Below are positions 36,282 through 44,765 of a DNA stretch of 64,000 nt, piece by piece. How positions within the stretch are numbered: position 1 is the stretch's first letter; each line of letters opens with the position of its first letter. The stretch comes from Alphaproteobacteria bacterium. GTDB lineage: Bacteria > Myxococcota_A > UBA796 > GCA-2862545. The translations under genes were made by a program, and so were the position numbers. Under the pieces are notes generated by a model. It worked only from the letters and a program-made list of their open reading frames with translations. It had not been told where the DNA came from and searched no databases. The stretch spans positions 1 to 64,000 of the forward strand of contig JACKET010000004.1 of NCBI GenBank assembly GCA_020632875.1, given 5' to 3'.

Positions 36282-36675
36282 CTACCTTCTGGTGTCAGAG
36301 CAAACCCGAACATCCGGAAAGACGGCTTTCAGGCACCACTATGGGAAGTTCTACTTTTCAGACATCACCAATCGTGATTTTCCGAGCCTGAACGCCGACT
36401 CTCGCGAGACGCGCAATGCCTTCTCAACCCGGCAGCAAGCCCGGCGGCGACGGCGGGCGCAGGAGCACCGAGCCAGCCAGCCCACTCCGCACACGTCAAT
36501 ATTCATGGTTCAATCTTGTTATTTGAGTAAGCTGGGGCCGAGCCGGAACCCCAGCCTCGCTCGTATCCGAGGGCCCGCGAATGGCGACCCCCACAGAGTA
36601 GAATTCTCCATCATGTCGATTATGCGTGATTCTCGCGATGTTCGGGTTCGCTCTGACACCATTTGGGGGACTACC
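36280..36675. mobile_element. MITE-like element with 25-base terminal inverted repeats
   Basis: Arms at 36290-36314 and 36637-36661 are inverted copies matching 24 of 25 bases (TGGTGTCAGAGC(A/G)AACC plus CGAACATC). Weaker complementarity continues inward (TTCTACT in both arms). The motif GACTACC occurs on the same strand just outside both ends (36280-36286 and 36669-36675), a possible target duplication, though 2-7 bases away from the arms. The inside is clearly less GC-rich than its surroundings and has no convincing gene. It fills exactly the gap between two convergent stop codons. The TGTCAGA core resembles ends seen in IS200/REP-type elements (inference). Confidence 0.55.
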
Positions 36676-37981
36676 GCCCCACCGCGCCCCCCGTCGCCAA
36701 CGGCTCGTCCGCCGCGACCCCGCCTCGCTCGAGCGCCGCGAGCCGCGCGGCCTCTCGGGTGATGAACGCCACCGGGTCGAAGGACGGCGTCGGCGCGTGC
36801 CCGCCGCCCAGATCGAGGTGATCCGCCGACAGCACGCCCTGCACCTCGCCCCACTCCGTGCTCTCCAGCGGCACCAGCCCGTCCGACGGGTCGTGGCCGT
36901 GCCCCTGGAGCATCAAGAGCGACGGGATCAGGCCCCAGCTCACCGTCTCGTCGTCCCACTGCGCCCGGCAGTCCCACGACAGCCAGTGGCACGTCACCCC
37001 GCCCCAGCTCCGGTACACCACGTCCTCGCGGTCTGGGACCGTCGCGTTGAACAGCTCCATGCCGGGGCCCGAGAGCTGCGCCAGGACCGCGTTCACGTCC
37101 TGGCTGCCGTCGTGGCCGGGCACGAGGATGTCGAGCAGCGTCTGGACCGTCGCGTCCGCCCAGTCCTGCTCCTGCACGAGCTGCAGGACGTCGTCCGCCA
37201 CCGGAGAGCCCCGGTGCGGCGTGACGATCGTGGTGACACTGACGATCTGGCCCTCGGGGTCGAGCCGGGACGCGAGGTACCGCGCGTCGATGCCGCCCAT
37301 GCTGTGCCCCACGAGGTGCACCTGCCGCCACGTCCCGTCCGTCCGCCAGTCGTCGAGCCAGTCACGCCACTGGGCCGCGCGGATGGCCGTCGGGTTGAAC
37401 GGGTCCACCGCCGGGTTCCAGACCGCGTACCCCCGCGCGTCCAGCGCCGCCGCGTACTCCGCGAGCCCCATCGGGTCGCGCTCCCCCATCCCGTGCATCA
37501 GGAGGATCGGGTGCAGCGTCCACACGTCACAGCCCTCGATGCAGGTCGCGTCGATCGCATAGGCGCCTCCGGCGTCCGAATCCCCGGGGAGCACGGCCAG
37601 CAGGGCCTCCCCCGTCCACGGCATCGCGATCTGCGCCGTGCCCTCGGCCTCGACGGAGTCCAGCACCACGCCATTCCAGTCACGCAGCTCGACGCGCGCC
37701 GCGCCGAACCCCGCCAGGTCGACGGACAGCACACTGCCCGCAGCGCCTCCCGTCGCGTGCAGGACGCCCTCACAGGCCTCCCGCGTCCCCTCCACGCGCG
37801 CGCCCGGCCACAGGAACGCGCCTTCGGGCGCCTCTCCGACCGACGTACAGTCGCGCTCCTGCTCCAGGGCAGAGCGCTCCATCAGGTGCGGAGTCAGACC
37901 CGACCCCACACACCCCCACAGGGTGAGCAACCACAAGCGACCTCCAAGCAGCCCCCGCAAACAAGGATCAAAGGGAGCCAC
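36671..37981 (-). CDS. Secreted alpha/beta-hydrolase lipase-like lipoprotein
   Basis: 436 residues from GTG at 37981. The N-terminus is hydrophobic with a Cys in LLTLWGCVGSG (possible lipobox). A beta-rich N-terminal module (about 60-150) precedes the hydrolase. LHPILLMHGMG gives the oxyanion-hole HG, LVGHSMGGIDARY the nucleophile elbow (Ser about 226), SDGLVPLES the likely acid and SADHLDLGGG the catalytic His. This matches bacterial triacylglycerol lipase/esterase layout. Substrate unproven. Gap of 30 bases from the TPR gene upstream; probably the last gene of the SPFH operon. The stop lies in the flank of the MITE-like element. Confidence 0.8.
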   Translation of the reverse strand: MAPFDPCLRGLLGGRLWLLTLWGCVGSGLTPHLMERSALEQERDCTSVGEAPEGAFLWPGARVEGTREACEGVLHATGGAAGSVLSVDLAGFGAARVELRDWNGVVLDSVEAEGTAQIAMPWTGEALLAVLPGDSDAGGAYAIDATCIEGCDVWTLHPILLMHGMGERDPMGLAEYAAALDARGYAVWNPAVDPFNPTAIRAAQWRDWLDDWRTDGTWRQVHLVGHSMGGIDARYLASRLDPEGQIVSVTTIVTPHRGSPVADDVLQLVQEQDWADATVQTLLDILVPGHDGSQDVNAVLAQLSGPGMELFNATVPDREDVVYRSWGGVTCHWLSWDCRAQWDDETVSWGLIPSLLMLQGHGHDPSDGLVPLESTEWGEVQGVLSADHLDLGGGHAPTPSFDPVAFITREAARLAALERGGVAADEPLATGGAVGR

Positions 37982-38011
37982 GCGGAGCTTCCCACACCCC
38001 GCGGAGGACGT

Positions 38012-39463
38012 CTACAGCGCCGAGAGGACCCGGCGGAACGCGAGCTGGAGGGGGTCGGAGGGCACGCCGGTCCAACGGACGGCGAGGGTGCGGACCCAGA
38101 GCTCGGCGAACAGCCCGGGGAGCGCGTCGAGACCGGTGTCCCGCGCGAGCTCGGGCCGCACGGCGGCCTCGTCCGCCAGCGCCGCGAGCGCGAGCAGGGC
38201 GGGCTCCGGCAGCGCCTCGTAGGCGTCGAGCGCGACGCGGTGCCCGAGGGTCCAGCCCTCTGGCGACAGATCGAGGAGATCCGCGGCGTCCACCCATGAC
38301 TCTCCCGGCTCGGGGACGTGCGCCAGCGGGCGGATGCGGATGGCGCGGCTCAACAGCGGCGCGAGCTCGCCGACGGACGCCGTCACGACCCGCTGCTCGT
38401 CCTCCGTCAGCGCGGCGAGGTCCGGGAAGTGCTGTGGACACGGCACGTTCGCGTCGGGCAGGTCGCCGAGCCGCGACAGCCAGCGCTCCTCCTCGCACCG
38501 CAGCGCGGCCCCGAAGCCGAGCTGGCCCACGAAGTCCGACGGGTCGCGCCGCACGACGCGCTCGAACAGGGGCACGGCGCGCGCGGCATCCCGCGTCCGG
38601 AGCTGCGCTTCGCCCGCCGCACAAAGGGCGTCCCGGTCGTCGGACGCCTGCTCGAGGCGGTCGAATGCCCGGCGGGCCATGGCGGTCGGGTGCTGGAGCA
38701 GCGCTTCTTCGGGGTCTTGATCCGCGCGGATGCGGAGCCCGATCAGCCAGTGGTTCGCGCCGCTCCGGGCGCGGAGGTCCCCGCTGCGGGCGAGGTCTGC
38801 CAGCGGATCGAAGTCCGGGTCGAGCGCGGCCTCGGCCTCTCGGCGGATGTCGGCCCCGAACCGGCGCAGCTGCTCGGCGCGGAGGCGGTCCTCCGCATCG
38901 ATCAGGCGGTTGCGCTCGGCTGCTCCAAAGCCCTCGAGCGCGTCGGCGATGGCGAGGGCTTCGTCCACGCGGCCCAGCCGCTCGAGGACCTCCGCCCGGA
39001 TCGCGAGCAGATCGGGCTCGTTGCGCCGGGCGTCGAGCGTGTCGAGCGCCTCGTCGTACCGCCCGGCGTCGGAGAGGATGCGCGCGAGCGACGCCATCGC
39101 CGAGACACTCTGGGGGCTCGCGGCGAGCGCCTTGCGGCAGATGTCGATGCCGAGCTCGGTGTCGCCGGTCGCCCCCGCGAGGAGCTCGGCGTGGTGGGTC
39201 GCGGCGACGGGGTCGAGCGCCGCCACCTCGATCAGGGCGAGCCGACCGGCCTCGTGCTCGTCGTCCATCACGAGGTCGCGCATCACCTGGAACAGCACCT
39301 CGAGCCGGAACCGCTTCGGGACCGCCTCGATCTTCGCCCGCGCCTGCTCCGGCCCCTCGATGAACGCTCGCCGGATGCCGTCGACGGTCTCGCGGCTCGG
39401 CGCGGACAGCCAGAACCACCACACCGCGAACGCCGCGACGCCCGCGAGGCCGATCCAGATCAC
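38012..39463 (-). CDS. Membrane-anchored TPR-like protein
   Basis: 483 residues from GTG 39463, which overlaps the upstream stop by four bases (GTGA). A single N-terminal helix (WIGLAGVAAFAVWWFWL) anchors it. The rest is helical with repeats of TPR type: VQSVSAMASLARILSDAGRYDEALDTLD-like units (about 115-165), DLLAIRAEVLERLGRVDEALAIADAL and, near residue 290, LCAAGEAQLRTRDAARAVPLFERVVRR. No catalytic motif. Likely a scaffold for the membrane complex encoded by this operon. Confidence 0.75.
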   Translation of the reverse strand: MIWIGLAGVAAFAVWWFWLSAPSRETVDGIRRAFIEGPEQARAKIEAVPKRFRLEVLFQVMRDLVMDDEHEAGRLALIEVAALDPVAATHHAELLAGATGDTELGIDICRKALAASPQSVSAMASLARILSDAGRYDEALDTLDARRNEPDLLAIRAEVLERLGRVDEALAIADALEGFGAAERNRLIDAEDRLRAEQLRRFGADIRREAEAALDPDFDPLADLARSGDLRARSGANHWLIGLRIRADQDPEEALLQHPTAMARRAFDRLEQASDDRDALCAAGEAQLRTRDAARAVPLFERVVRRDPSDFVGQLGFGAALRCEEERWLSRLGDLPDANVPCPQHFPDLAALTEDEQRVVTASVGELAPLLSRAIRIRPLAHVPEPGESWVDAADLLDLSPEGWTLGHRVALDAYEALPEPALLALAALADEAAVRPELARDTGLDALPGLFAELWVRTLAVRWTGVPSDPLQLAFRRVLSAL

Positions 39464-39936
39464 CCCTTCCTCCGCTTCCACAGCCGCCACGCGACGGCCG
39501 CGAGGGTGGCGGCCCCCGCCCACGGCGCGAGGTGCACGGTCGCTTCGGACCCGATCCAGCCGAGCTCGAAGCGCTCCGCCGACACGGGGAACAGGAGGAA
39601 GTAGCCCTGGCCGTGGTGGTCCTGGAGCACGTCGAGGCCGAAGTGCAGCGCGACGCCGGCGAGGAGCCCGAGCCATGCCGCGAAGCGGTCCGACCTGGCG
39701 AACACCAGCGCGACCAGGCTCGCGCAGAGGATCTGGGGCAACGGCTGGTGGAGCACGTCGAACGCCCACAACACGACATCCGGCAGCGGCACGTCGAACA
39801 TCACGAACGCCATCTGCGGCACGCGTCCGGTGGCGTCCGGGAGCACGGTGCCGATGGCGAGCGGCCCCATGTACCGCGGCGCGATCAGCGCGGCGGGGAG
39901 CAGGCCCGAGGCGAGGTGCGTGACCATGTCAGCCAT
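39460..39936 (-). CDS. DUF457/YdjM-like membrane protein (putative metal-dependent hydrolase)
   Basis: 158 residues from ATG 39936. Begins MADMVTHLASGLLPAALIAP; the early His (THLASG), the GTVLPDATGRVP motif and LHFGLDVLQDHHGQGY (His/Asp cluster) match the YdjM/DUF457 family of small inner-membrane proteins annotated as metal-dependent hydrolases. Four hydrophobic helices. It ends WRLWKRRKG on the cytosolic side. Overlaps the preceding gene by eight bases and the next by four. Function unproven. Confidence 0.7.
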   Translation of the reverse strand: MADMVTHLASGLLPAALIAPRYMGPLAIGTVLPDATGRVPQMAFVMFDVPLPDVVLWAFDVLHQPLPQILCASLVALVFARSDRFAAWLGLLAGVALHFGLDVLQDHHGQGYFLLFPVSAERFELGWIGSEATVHLAPWAGAATLAAVAWRLWKRRKG

Positions 39937-40360
39937 GCAGCACCAGACCGTCGGCGCGGACGCGCAGGGCGAACGGCAGCACGGCCGCCGCGGCGAGCAG
40001 GCCCAGCACACCGAGCAGCTTCTTGTTCCCGCGCTCGGGCGCGAGCTCGCGCCAGCGCTCCTCGACGCGCGGACCGTCCGCGTGGAACACGCCCCCGACG
40101 TAGATCTCGTCGCCGCGGCGCAGCCCCGTGGGATCGCCGAGCACCTCGAGGTGCTGCTTGCCGCTGCGCACGACGTACCGGTCCTCCGCGACCGATTCGA
40201 CCCGGACGAGCGACAGGACGAGGGGCTGCCCCTCCATCCGGTCGGGGTACAGCAGCAGCCGTCCGGCTTCGATCTCGCCTGTCGAGAACGCGTACGACCA
40301 CGCGGCCATGTCCGCGACCAGCAGGACGAGCAGCACCCCAGCGAGCGCCGCCCGCGTCAC
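39929..40360 (-). CDS. Two-helix membrane protein with small beta domain
   Basis: 143 residues from GTG 40360 (GTGA overlap with the SPFH gene stop). One N-terminal hydrophobic helix (ALAGVLLVLLVADMAAWSYAF), an ~80-residue central domain that looks OB-like (YVVRSGKQHLEVLGDPTGLR RGDEIYVGGVF, in two runs), and a second helix (LLGVLGLLAAAAVLPFAL). Reminiscent of small CcmE-like or NfeD-like beta-barrel domains that accompany SPFH proteins, but I do not assign it to either. NfeD-type partners are common next to SPFH genes, which makes that comparison worth making. Confidence 0.65.
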   Translation of the reverse strand: MTRAALAGVLLVLLVADMAAWSYAFSTGEIEAGRLLLYPDRMEGQPLVLSLVRVESVAEDRYVVRSGKQHLEVLGDPTGLRRGDEIYVGGVFHADGPRVEERWRELAPERGNKKLLGVLGLLAAAAVLPFALRVRADGLVLHG

Positions 40361-41379
40361 TCGGTGCCCTTGGCCACCGCTTCGATGCCGTACGTCTCGA
40401 GCAGCTTGTTCACGTCGGTGCGGCGCAGATCGGTGCCGCCCCCCGCGGGCATGAAGATGATCTTCTTGCCCTTGAGGGCCTTCGCGACCTCGAGCTTCAC
40501 CATGCTGCGCCCACCGCTGCCGGAGAGCGCCTTGGCACGGGCCGTGAGCCCTTCGGCGCGGGCCTTCTTCTCGGCGAGGATGGCTTCGGCCTGGCGCTGG
40601 CGCTCGAAGTAGATGGCGTCGGCTTCGAGGCGCTTCTTCTCGTTCTCGCCGCGCGCCTGCTCGATGGCCTTGCTGACCGAGCCCTTGCCGCGCTCGAGGT
40701 CGCGCTTCATCTCCTCGGCCGCGGCTTCGGTCTCGGAGGAGAGCCGTGCGGCCTCCTGCTCGGCGACCTTCTTGTCTTTGATGGTCTGCTCGTAGGTGGC
40801 GTTGAACTTGTGCTCTCCGAGGAGGACCTGCTCGACCTGCACGCCCTCGGAGCCCATGACGGCGTTCAGCCGCTCGCGCGCCTCTTCGCCCATCTGGAAC
40901 CGGCGCTGGGCCTGGTAGTACTCCTCGGACGTGAGCTGGTTCAGCACGTCGCGGACGACCGTGCGCGACACGGGCCGGACGAACTTCTCTTCGACCTCGG
41001 CCGTGGAGGAGCCCACGAACTGCAGCGAATAGGCCGCCATCGCGGGGTCGATGCGCCAGGCGATCGTGACGTTCACGCTGATGTCGTTGCCGTCGATGGT
41101 CTTGAACCGGAGCGAGTCGTCGCCGTACCGGTCGCCCTCGTTCGACTCGCGGACCATCTCGAGGTTCTGCAGGCCCACGTCGAACACGTCCCACTGCGAC
41201 GCGAAGCGCGGGAAGAAGTACGTGCCGCCCTGCGGGTACGACTCCTCCATCACGCCCCGCCCGCCGACGAAGCTGAGGTTCACCGTGCGGATACCGATCT
41301 CGGTGGACTCGGTGGAGGCGGTGCAGCCACCGAGCACGGACAGGGCGGCGAGCAGGGCCGCGACCTTGGCGGCGCGCAT
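40357..41379 (-). CDS. SPFH/band-7 (prohibitin-like) lipoprotein
   Basis: 340 residues from ATG 41379, which overlaps the preceding stop (TGATG) and has GGAGG about seven bases upstream. Lipoprotein-like start MRAAKVAALLAALSVLGGCT. SPFH domain at about 30-190 (GIRTVNLSFVGGRGVMEESY, VNVTIAWRIDPAMA, VVRDVLNQLTSEEYY), then a long charged coiled coil (EQEAARLSSETEAAAEEMKR ...). Such proteins oligomerise into membrane microdomain rings or cages. Two SPFH proteins in tandem recall HflK/HflC, but no FtsH gene is visible. The lipobox would place it on the outside of a membrane, unusual for HflC. Confidence 0.82.
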   Translation of the reverse strand: MRAAKVAALLAALSVLGGCTASTESTEIGIRTVNLSFVGGRGVMEESYPQGGTYFFPRFASQWDVFDVGLQNLEMVRESNEGDRYGDDSLRFKTIDGNDISVNVTIAWRIDPAMAAYSLQFVGSSTAEVEEKFVRPVSRTVVRDVLNQLTSEEYYQAQRRFQMGEEARERLNAVMGSEGVQVEQVLLGEHKFNATYEQTIKDKKVAEQEAARLSSETEAAAEEMKRDLERGKGSVSKAIEQARGENEKKRLEADAIYFERQRQAEAILAEKKARAEGLTARAKALSGSGGRSMVKLEVAKALKGKKIIFMPAGGGTDLRRTDVNKLLETYGIEAVAKGTE

Positions 41380-42416
41380 CACCACCCCTCCAACAGCGCG
41401 TCGAGATCGAGGGGATTCACGGCCCCCGGCCCCGTGGTGCTCACGATGATGACCTCCGTGCCGTCCATCGCCTCGGCCATCTCGAGGCCGACGAGGTTCG
41501 ACGCACCCGCCTGCTGAAGCGCGTTGTTCTCGAGCCGCGTGCCCTCGGCCTCGGCGAGCGCCACGAGCTTGTCGCCCTCGGCGATGCGCTGGCGGCTGTA
41601 GAGGTCGGCTTCGGCGCGGATCTTCCGGACCTCGGACCGACCGCGCTCGAGCTCGACGTCGATGGTGGCCTGGCCCTCGGCGAGCACGCGGTTCTTCTCG
41701 GCCTCGCGCGACGCGGCGACGGCTTCGGCCTGGTTCTTGAAGACCTTCTGGTCCTGGATCTTCCGGTCTTCGATCGCCTGCTGGTACCGCTGGTCGTAGT
41801 TGTAGTCGCGGATGAGCACGCCCCAGACCTGGATGCCCCAGGTCTTCAGGTCTTCTTGCAGGAGATGGCGCGCATCCTCGGCTTTCGCCATGCGGACCTT
41901 GTCGCTGTAGAAGTCTTCGGCGTTCAGCTGGCCGAGCGTCTGGCGGAGGATCTTGTCGGCGCGGCGGGCGACGATGGTGGTCTCGTAGATCCGGCCCCCG
42001 CCGACCTGGGTGACGACCGTGTACGGATCGACGACGCGGTAGAGCACCGAGATGTCGACCGTGACCTGGTACCCCTCGGAGGTCTGGATCTTGATGGCGG
42101 GCGCGTGGCGCCGGTCTTCGTGGGGGCTCGCGACCTGGCCCTCGGTGTTGTTGAGGTCGAGGACCTGCATGTCGCGCGGGAAGACGTGGAGCTTCTCGTA
42201 GCCGGGCACCACGAGGTGGGTGCCGGGCCCGTAGATGTCCTCCTGCACGCCCTTTCCGGGGCCCAGGTAGACCTGGCGGACCGCGAATTCGTCGGGCGCG
42301 ATGGTCTGCGTTCCGGCGAGGAACAGGAACAGGACGAGGGCCATCCCGAGGCCGAAGACCCCGAGCAGGCCGACGAGGCCGGCCGCGGGCTTCGCGGGCA
42401 CTCTCAACTTCGCCAC
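41379..42416 (-). CDS. SPFH/band-7 family membrane protein
   Basis: 345 residues from GTG 42416, overlapping the preceding gene by 13 bases. N-terminal membrane helix (GLVGLLGVFGLGMALVLFLFL). The SPFH domain follows: TIAPDEFAVRQVYLGPGKGV, IYGPGTHLVVPGYEKLHVFPR, VTVDISVLYRVVDPYTVV, KILRQTLGQLNAEDFY. Then a coiled coil rich in Glu/Ala/Arg (QAEAVAASREAEKNRVLAEG) and the C-terminal LVGLEMAEAMDGTEVIIVST typical of stomatin/flotillin-like proteins. Probably hetero-oligomerises with the neighbouring SPFH lipoprotein. Confidence 0.85.
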   Translation of the reverse strand: MAKLRVPAKPAAGLVGLLGVFGLGMALVLFLFLAGTQTIAPDEFAVRQVYLGPGKGVQEDIYGPGTHLVVPGYEKLHVFPRDMQVLDLNNTEGQVASPHEDRRHAPAIKIQTSEGYQVTVDISVLYRVVDPYTVVTQVGGGRIYETTIVARRADKILRQTLGQLNAEDFYSDKVRMAKAEDARHLLQEDLKTWGIQVWGVLIRDYNYDQRYQQAIEDRKIQDQKVFKNQAEAVAASREAEKNRVLAEGQATIDVELERGRSEVRKIRAEADLYSRQRIAEGDKLVALAEAEGTRLENNALQQAGASNLVGLEMAEAMDGTEVIIVSTTGPGAVNPLDLDALLEGW

Positions 42417-43015
42417 TCTCCCTCCTTCTGACGGGCGCGGAGGGCCGCCTCGCGACGGGAGTCGTCGGTCGGTGTGCCCTCGGGCGGGAGGTAGGCCGTA
42501 GCCTGATGCTGGATGCGCTGCATGTCGTCGATCATCCGCTGAAGCTCGGCGTAGTACCGACGCCGCGCCCACCAGGCGATCAGGTCCGGCCACAGCGGCA
42601 CGGAGAGCACGATCAGGACGATCGGCCAGGTGACCGGGTACCCGACGAACCGCAGCATCGGGAGCAGGAGGAGCAGCACGGCGACCACGAGACCGACCCG
42701 CCCCGCGGGCTCGGCGAGGCGCCCGGCGCCGAAGTGCTCCGCCTCGCGCGTGTTCATCGCGATGGCCCCGCGCAGGTAGCGCGGCAGGAACGTGCTCAGG
42801 ACCTCCTCGCGGAGCAGGGCCTCCTGCCGCCCGAGGTCGGGCTCGCCGGGCATCATGACGCGGTACTCGGCGATCGCGCTCTCGACGTGCTCGGTGGCGA
42901 TCCGGCGGAACGCGACCTCGGCCGACGCGGCATCGACGTAGCTCGGACGCGCGCCCTCGAGGCGCTCGATGAGCCTCGCCACGACCTCGTCCAGCCGGTA
43001 GTCGCTCGGAACCAT
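42404..43015 (-). CDS. Membrane protein of unknown function, first gene of SPFH operon
   Basis: 203 residues from ATG 43015. Helical N-terminal half (DEVVARLIERLEGARPSYVD), two adjacent membrane helices (GLVVAVLLLLLPMLRFV and WPIVLIVLSVPLWPDLIAWW), and a charged C-terminal helix (YYAELQRMIDDMQRIQHQAT) that may form a coiled coil. Family not recognised. It overlaps the SPFH gene by 13 bases; with six genes downstream it starts a tightly packed operon reaching to 36671. Confidence 0.7.
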   Translation of the reverse strand: MVPSDYRLDEVVARLIERLEGARPSYVDAASAEVAFRRIATEHVESAIAEYRVMMPGEPDLGRQEALLREEVLSTFLPRYLRGAIAMNTREAEHFGAGRLAEPAGRVGLVVAVLLLLLPMLRFVGYPVTWPIVLIVLSVPLWPDLIAWWARRRYYAELQRMIDDMQRIQHQATAYLPPEGTPTDDSRREAALRARQKEGEWRS

Positions 43016-43130
43016 GAACCCTCGCGCACCCGAGGGCCGATATTGCGGACGGCGCCGCGCGGCGATCCCGATTCGGGATCCGCGGTGCCTTGACCGTCCC
43101 GGGGCCGGACGATAAGCGACCCCCACTTCC

Positions 43131-43202
43131 GGGCGATTAACTCAGCGGGAGAGTGCCACCTTCACACGGTGGAAGTCACTGGTTCAAATCCAGTATCGCC
43201 CA
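43131..43202 (+). tRNA. tRNA-Val (anticodon CAC)
   Basis: 72 bases that fold into a complete cloverleaf: acceptor GGGCGAT/ATCGCCC, D-stem ACTC/GAGT, anticodon stem CCACC/GGTGG with loop TTCACAC (anticodon CAC, reads GUG), variable loop AAGTC, T-stem ACTGG/CCAGT with loop TTCAAAT, discriminator A. CCA is not encoded. GUG is a common Val codon in this GC-rich genome. Confidence 0.95.
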
Positions 43203-43430
43203 TACCCATTGTCGGCGCTGCGCGCCTTGCAGGGGCTCTGCCCCTGCGGCCCCGCCGGGGCTACGCCCCGGACCCCGACGACCCAGGGAGGAGTCAGCGG
43301 CTTCAAGCCGCTGAAGGCTCCCGGTCGAGCGGACTGCTGGTTCGGGAACGCGGTCGTCCTTCTGGGTCGCCGCGTTTTTGCGTTGGGGGGGTCGATCCGC
43401 TCGTTGGCCGACTGCGTGCGAACGAGTCCT
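43203..43430. other. Hairpin-rich region downstream of tRNA-Val
   Basis: Contains a chain of GC-rich hairpins: GCAGGGGCTCTGCCCCTGC (43228-43246), GGGGCTACGCCCC (about 43258-43270) and AGCGGCTTCAAGCCGCT (about 43297-43313). These probably terminate or process the tRNA transcript. No gene is supported in this stretch; the dispersed repeat begins next. Confidence 0.55.
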
Positions 43431-43706
43431 CACCCGGGCAGCCCGCAACGCATGCCTGCTCTGGTGAATCCCGATTCCGGTCCGCGGGTAGGCCCTCTCT
43501 GTCGACGCGAGCACCGAGAGGTTCCCCACGACGCCCGGAAGCTGCGCGTGGACCTTGGCGTCCTTGGCGGTGTTGGCGGCGCAATCCTCTCGACGACGGC
43601 CGGGGACACGAGGTCGCCAGACCAGCGACGGCCTCGTTTCTGCGTCATCCGCGTCCTTCTGCGTCATCTGCGTGATGCAACGGGACGCTCGAAGCTGCGA
43701 GACCTC
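43431..43706 (-). repeat. Dispersed two-module intergenic repeat, copy 4
   Basis: On the minus strand: GCTTCGAGCGTCCCGTTGC, CATCACGCAGATGACGCAGA, AAACGAGGCCGTCG, then about 120 bases including the 9-periodic GCCAAGGACGCCAAGG run (43551-43581 on the plus strand reads CTTGGCGTCCTTGGCGG), then GAGAGGGCCTACCCGCGGAC, CGGAATCGGGATTCACCAGA, GCAGGC and CCGGGTGAG. Same module order as the other three copies. No gene is supported from 43203 to 43767. Confidence 0.75.
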
Positions 43707-43767
43707 GACACGGTCCTGGGCATTTCGCGCACGAATCAGCGTCTTCTGAACAGCGTGATCGGCGGAT

Positions 43768-44754
43768 TCAGCCTTCGCCGTGGTGGTTCCGGATGACCAG
43801 CTTCCCGGCGCCGCGGTTCTCGTCCATCGCGCGGTGCGCCTCCTGGATGTCCTCGAGCGGGTAGACGCCCGCCACCGACACCTGGATCCGCTCGGCCGCC
43901 ACGTCCTCCAGGAACGCGCCGAACGCGGCGTCGTCGAGGTCTTCGGTGCCGCCGCCGTAGAACGTCAGGCGCACGGTGTGGGGCAGGTCGCGCAGCGGCG
44001 AGAAGCTCTCGATCCGCCACACGCTGCTGACGAAGCCCGTCCAGCACAGGATGCCGCGGGGCCGCACGCAGCGGAGGCTGTCGAGCACCGTGGCGCCGCC
44101 GACGAGCTCGAGACACCGGTCGACCCCGCGGCCGTCGGTGTGCGCGCGCACCTGCTCGTGCAGCTCGCCCGTGTCGAGGAGGGGTACGTCGACCCCGATG
44201 TCTTCGAGCGCCGCGACCTTTCGCGCGCTGCGCGTGGTCGCGAGGACCCGGAGCCCCATGTTCTTCGCGAGCTGCGCGGCCATCATGCCCACCGAGGTCG
44301 TCCCGCCGCGGATGAGCAGCGTCTCGCCCGCCTGGCACTCGAGCCCCTGGACCAGCGAGCCGTACGCGGTCTGGAACATCTCGGGGAGCGCGCCGAGCAC
44401 CTCCCACGGCAGCGCGCTCTCGAAGGGGTGCAGGATGCGGCGCGGGAGGACGGCGTACTCCTGGTACCCGCCGTCGAACTGCCGCCCCATCTCCCCCATC
44501 AGCGCCGCGACCTGCTGGCCGGGACGGAGCTCTCCACTCGGGTCGAGGTCCACCACGCCCACGCACTCGATGCCGAGGACGCGCGGGAAGCGCACGGACG
44601 GGGACTCGCCGCGACGGGTGAACCACTCGCTGCGATTGAGCCCGAAGGCCTCGATGCGCACGCGCACCCACCCGGCCGGCGGCTCGGGGAGGGGGCGGTG
44701 CTCGAGCTCGAGGGCCTCGGGGCCCCCGGGGGTGTGGACGACGACGGCGCGCAT
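43768..44754 (-). CDS. MDR-superfamily quinone-oxidoreductase-like protein
   Basis: 328 residues. MDR fold: N-terminal GroES-like domain (MRAVVVHTPGGPEALELEHR, IEAFGLNRSEW, GIECVGVVDLDP, GYQEYAVLP), then a Rossmann domain with a TTSVGMMAAQLAKNMGLRV nucleotide motif in place of AxxGxxG. The zinc-binding Cys/His residues of alcohol dehydrogenases are missing, so it is a zinc-less NADPH-quinone/enone oxidoreductase type. Substrate unknown. It follows the TfoX-like gene by 11 bases. Confidence 0.88.
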   Translation of the reverse strand: MRAVVVHTPGGPEALELEHRPLPEPPAGWVRVRIEAFGLNRSEWFTRRGESPSVRFPRVLGIECVGVVDLDPSGELRPGQQVAALMGEMGRQFDGGYQEYAVLPRRILHPFESALPWEVLGALPEMFQTAYGSLVQGLECQAGETLLIRGGTTSVGMMAAQLAKNMGLRVLATTRSARKVAALEDIGVDVPLLDTGELHEQVRAHTDGRGVDRCLELVGGATVLDSLRCVRPRGILCWTGFVSSVWRIESFSPLRDLPHTVRLTFYGGGTEDLDDAAFGAFLEDVAAERIQVSVAGVYPLEDIQEAHRAMDENRGAGKLVIRNHHGEG

Positions 44755-44765
44755 GGGGCTCCTCG

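Noticed and set aside
36292..36762. 157-codon plus-strand frame inside the MITE-like element
   Set aside because: It crosses both inverted repeats and runs into antisense of the lipase gene; no protein-like core.
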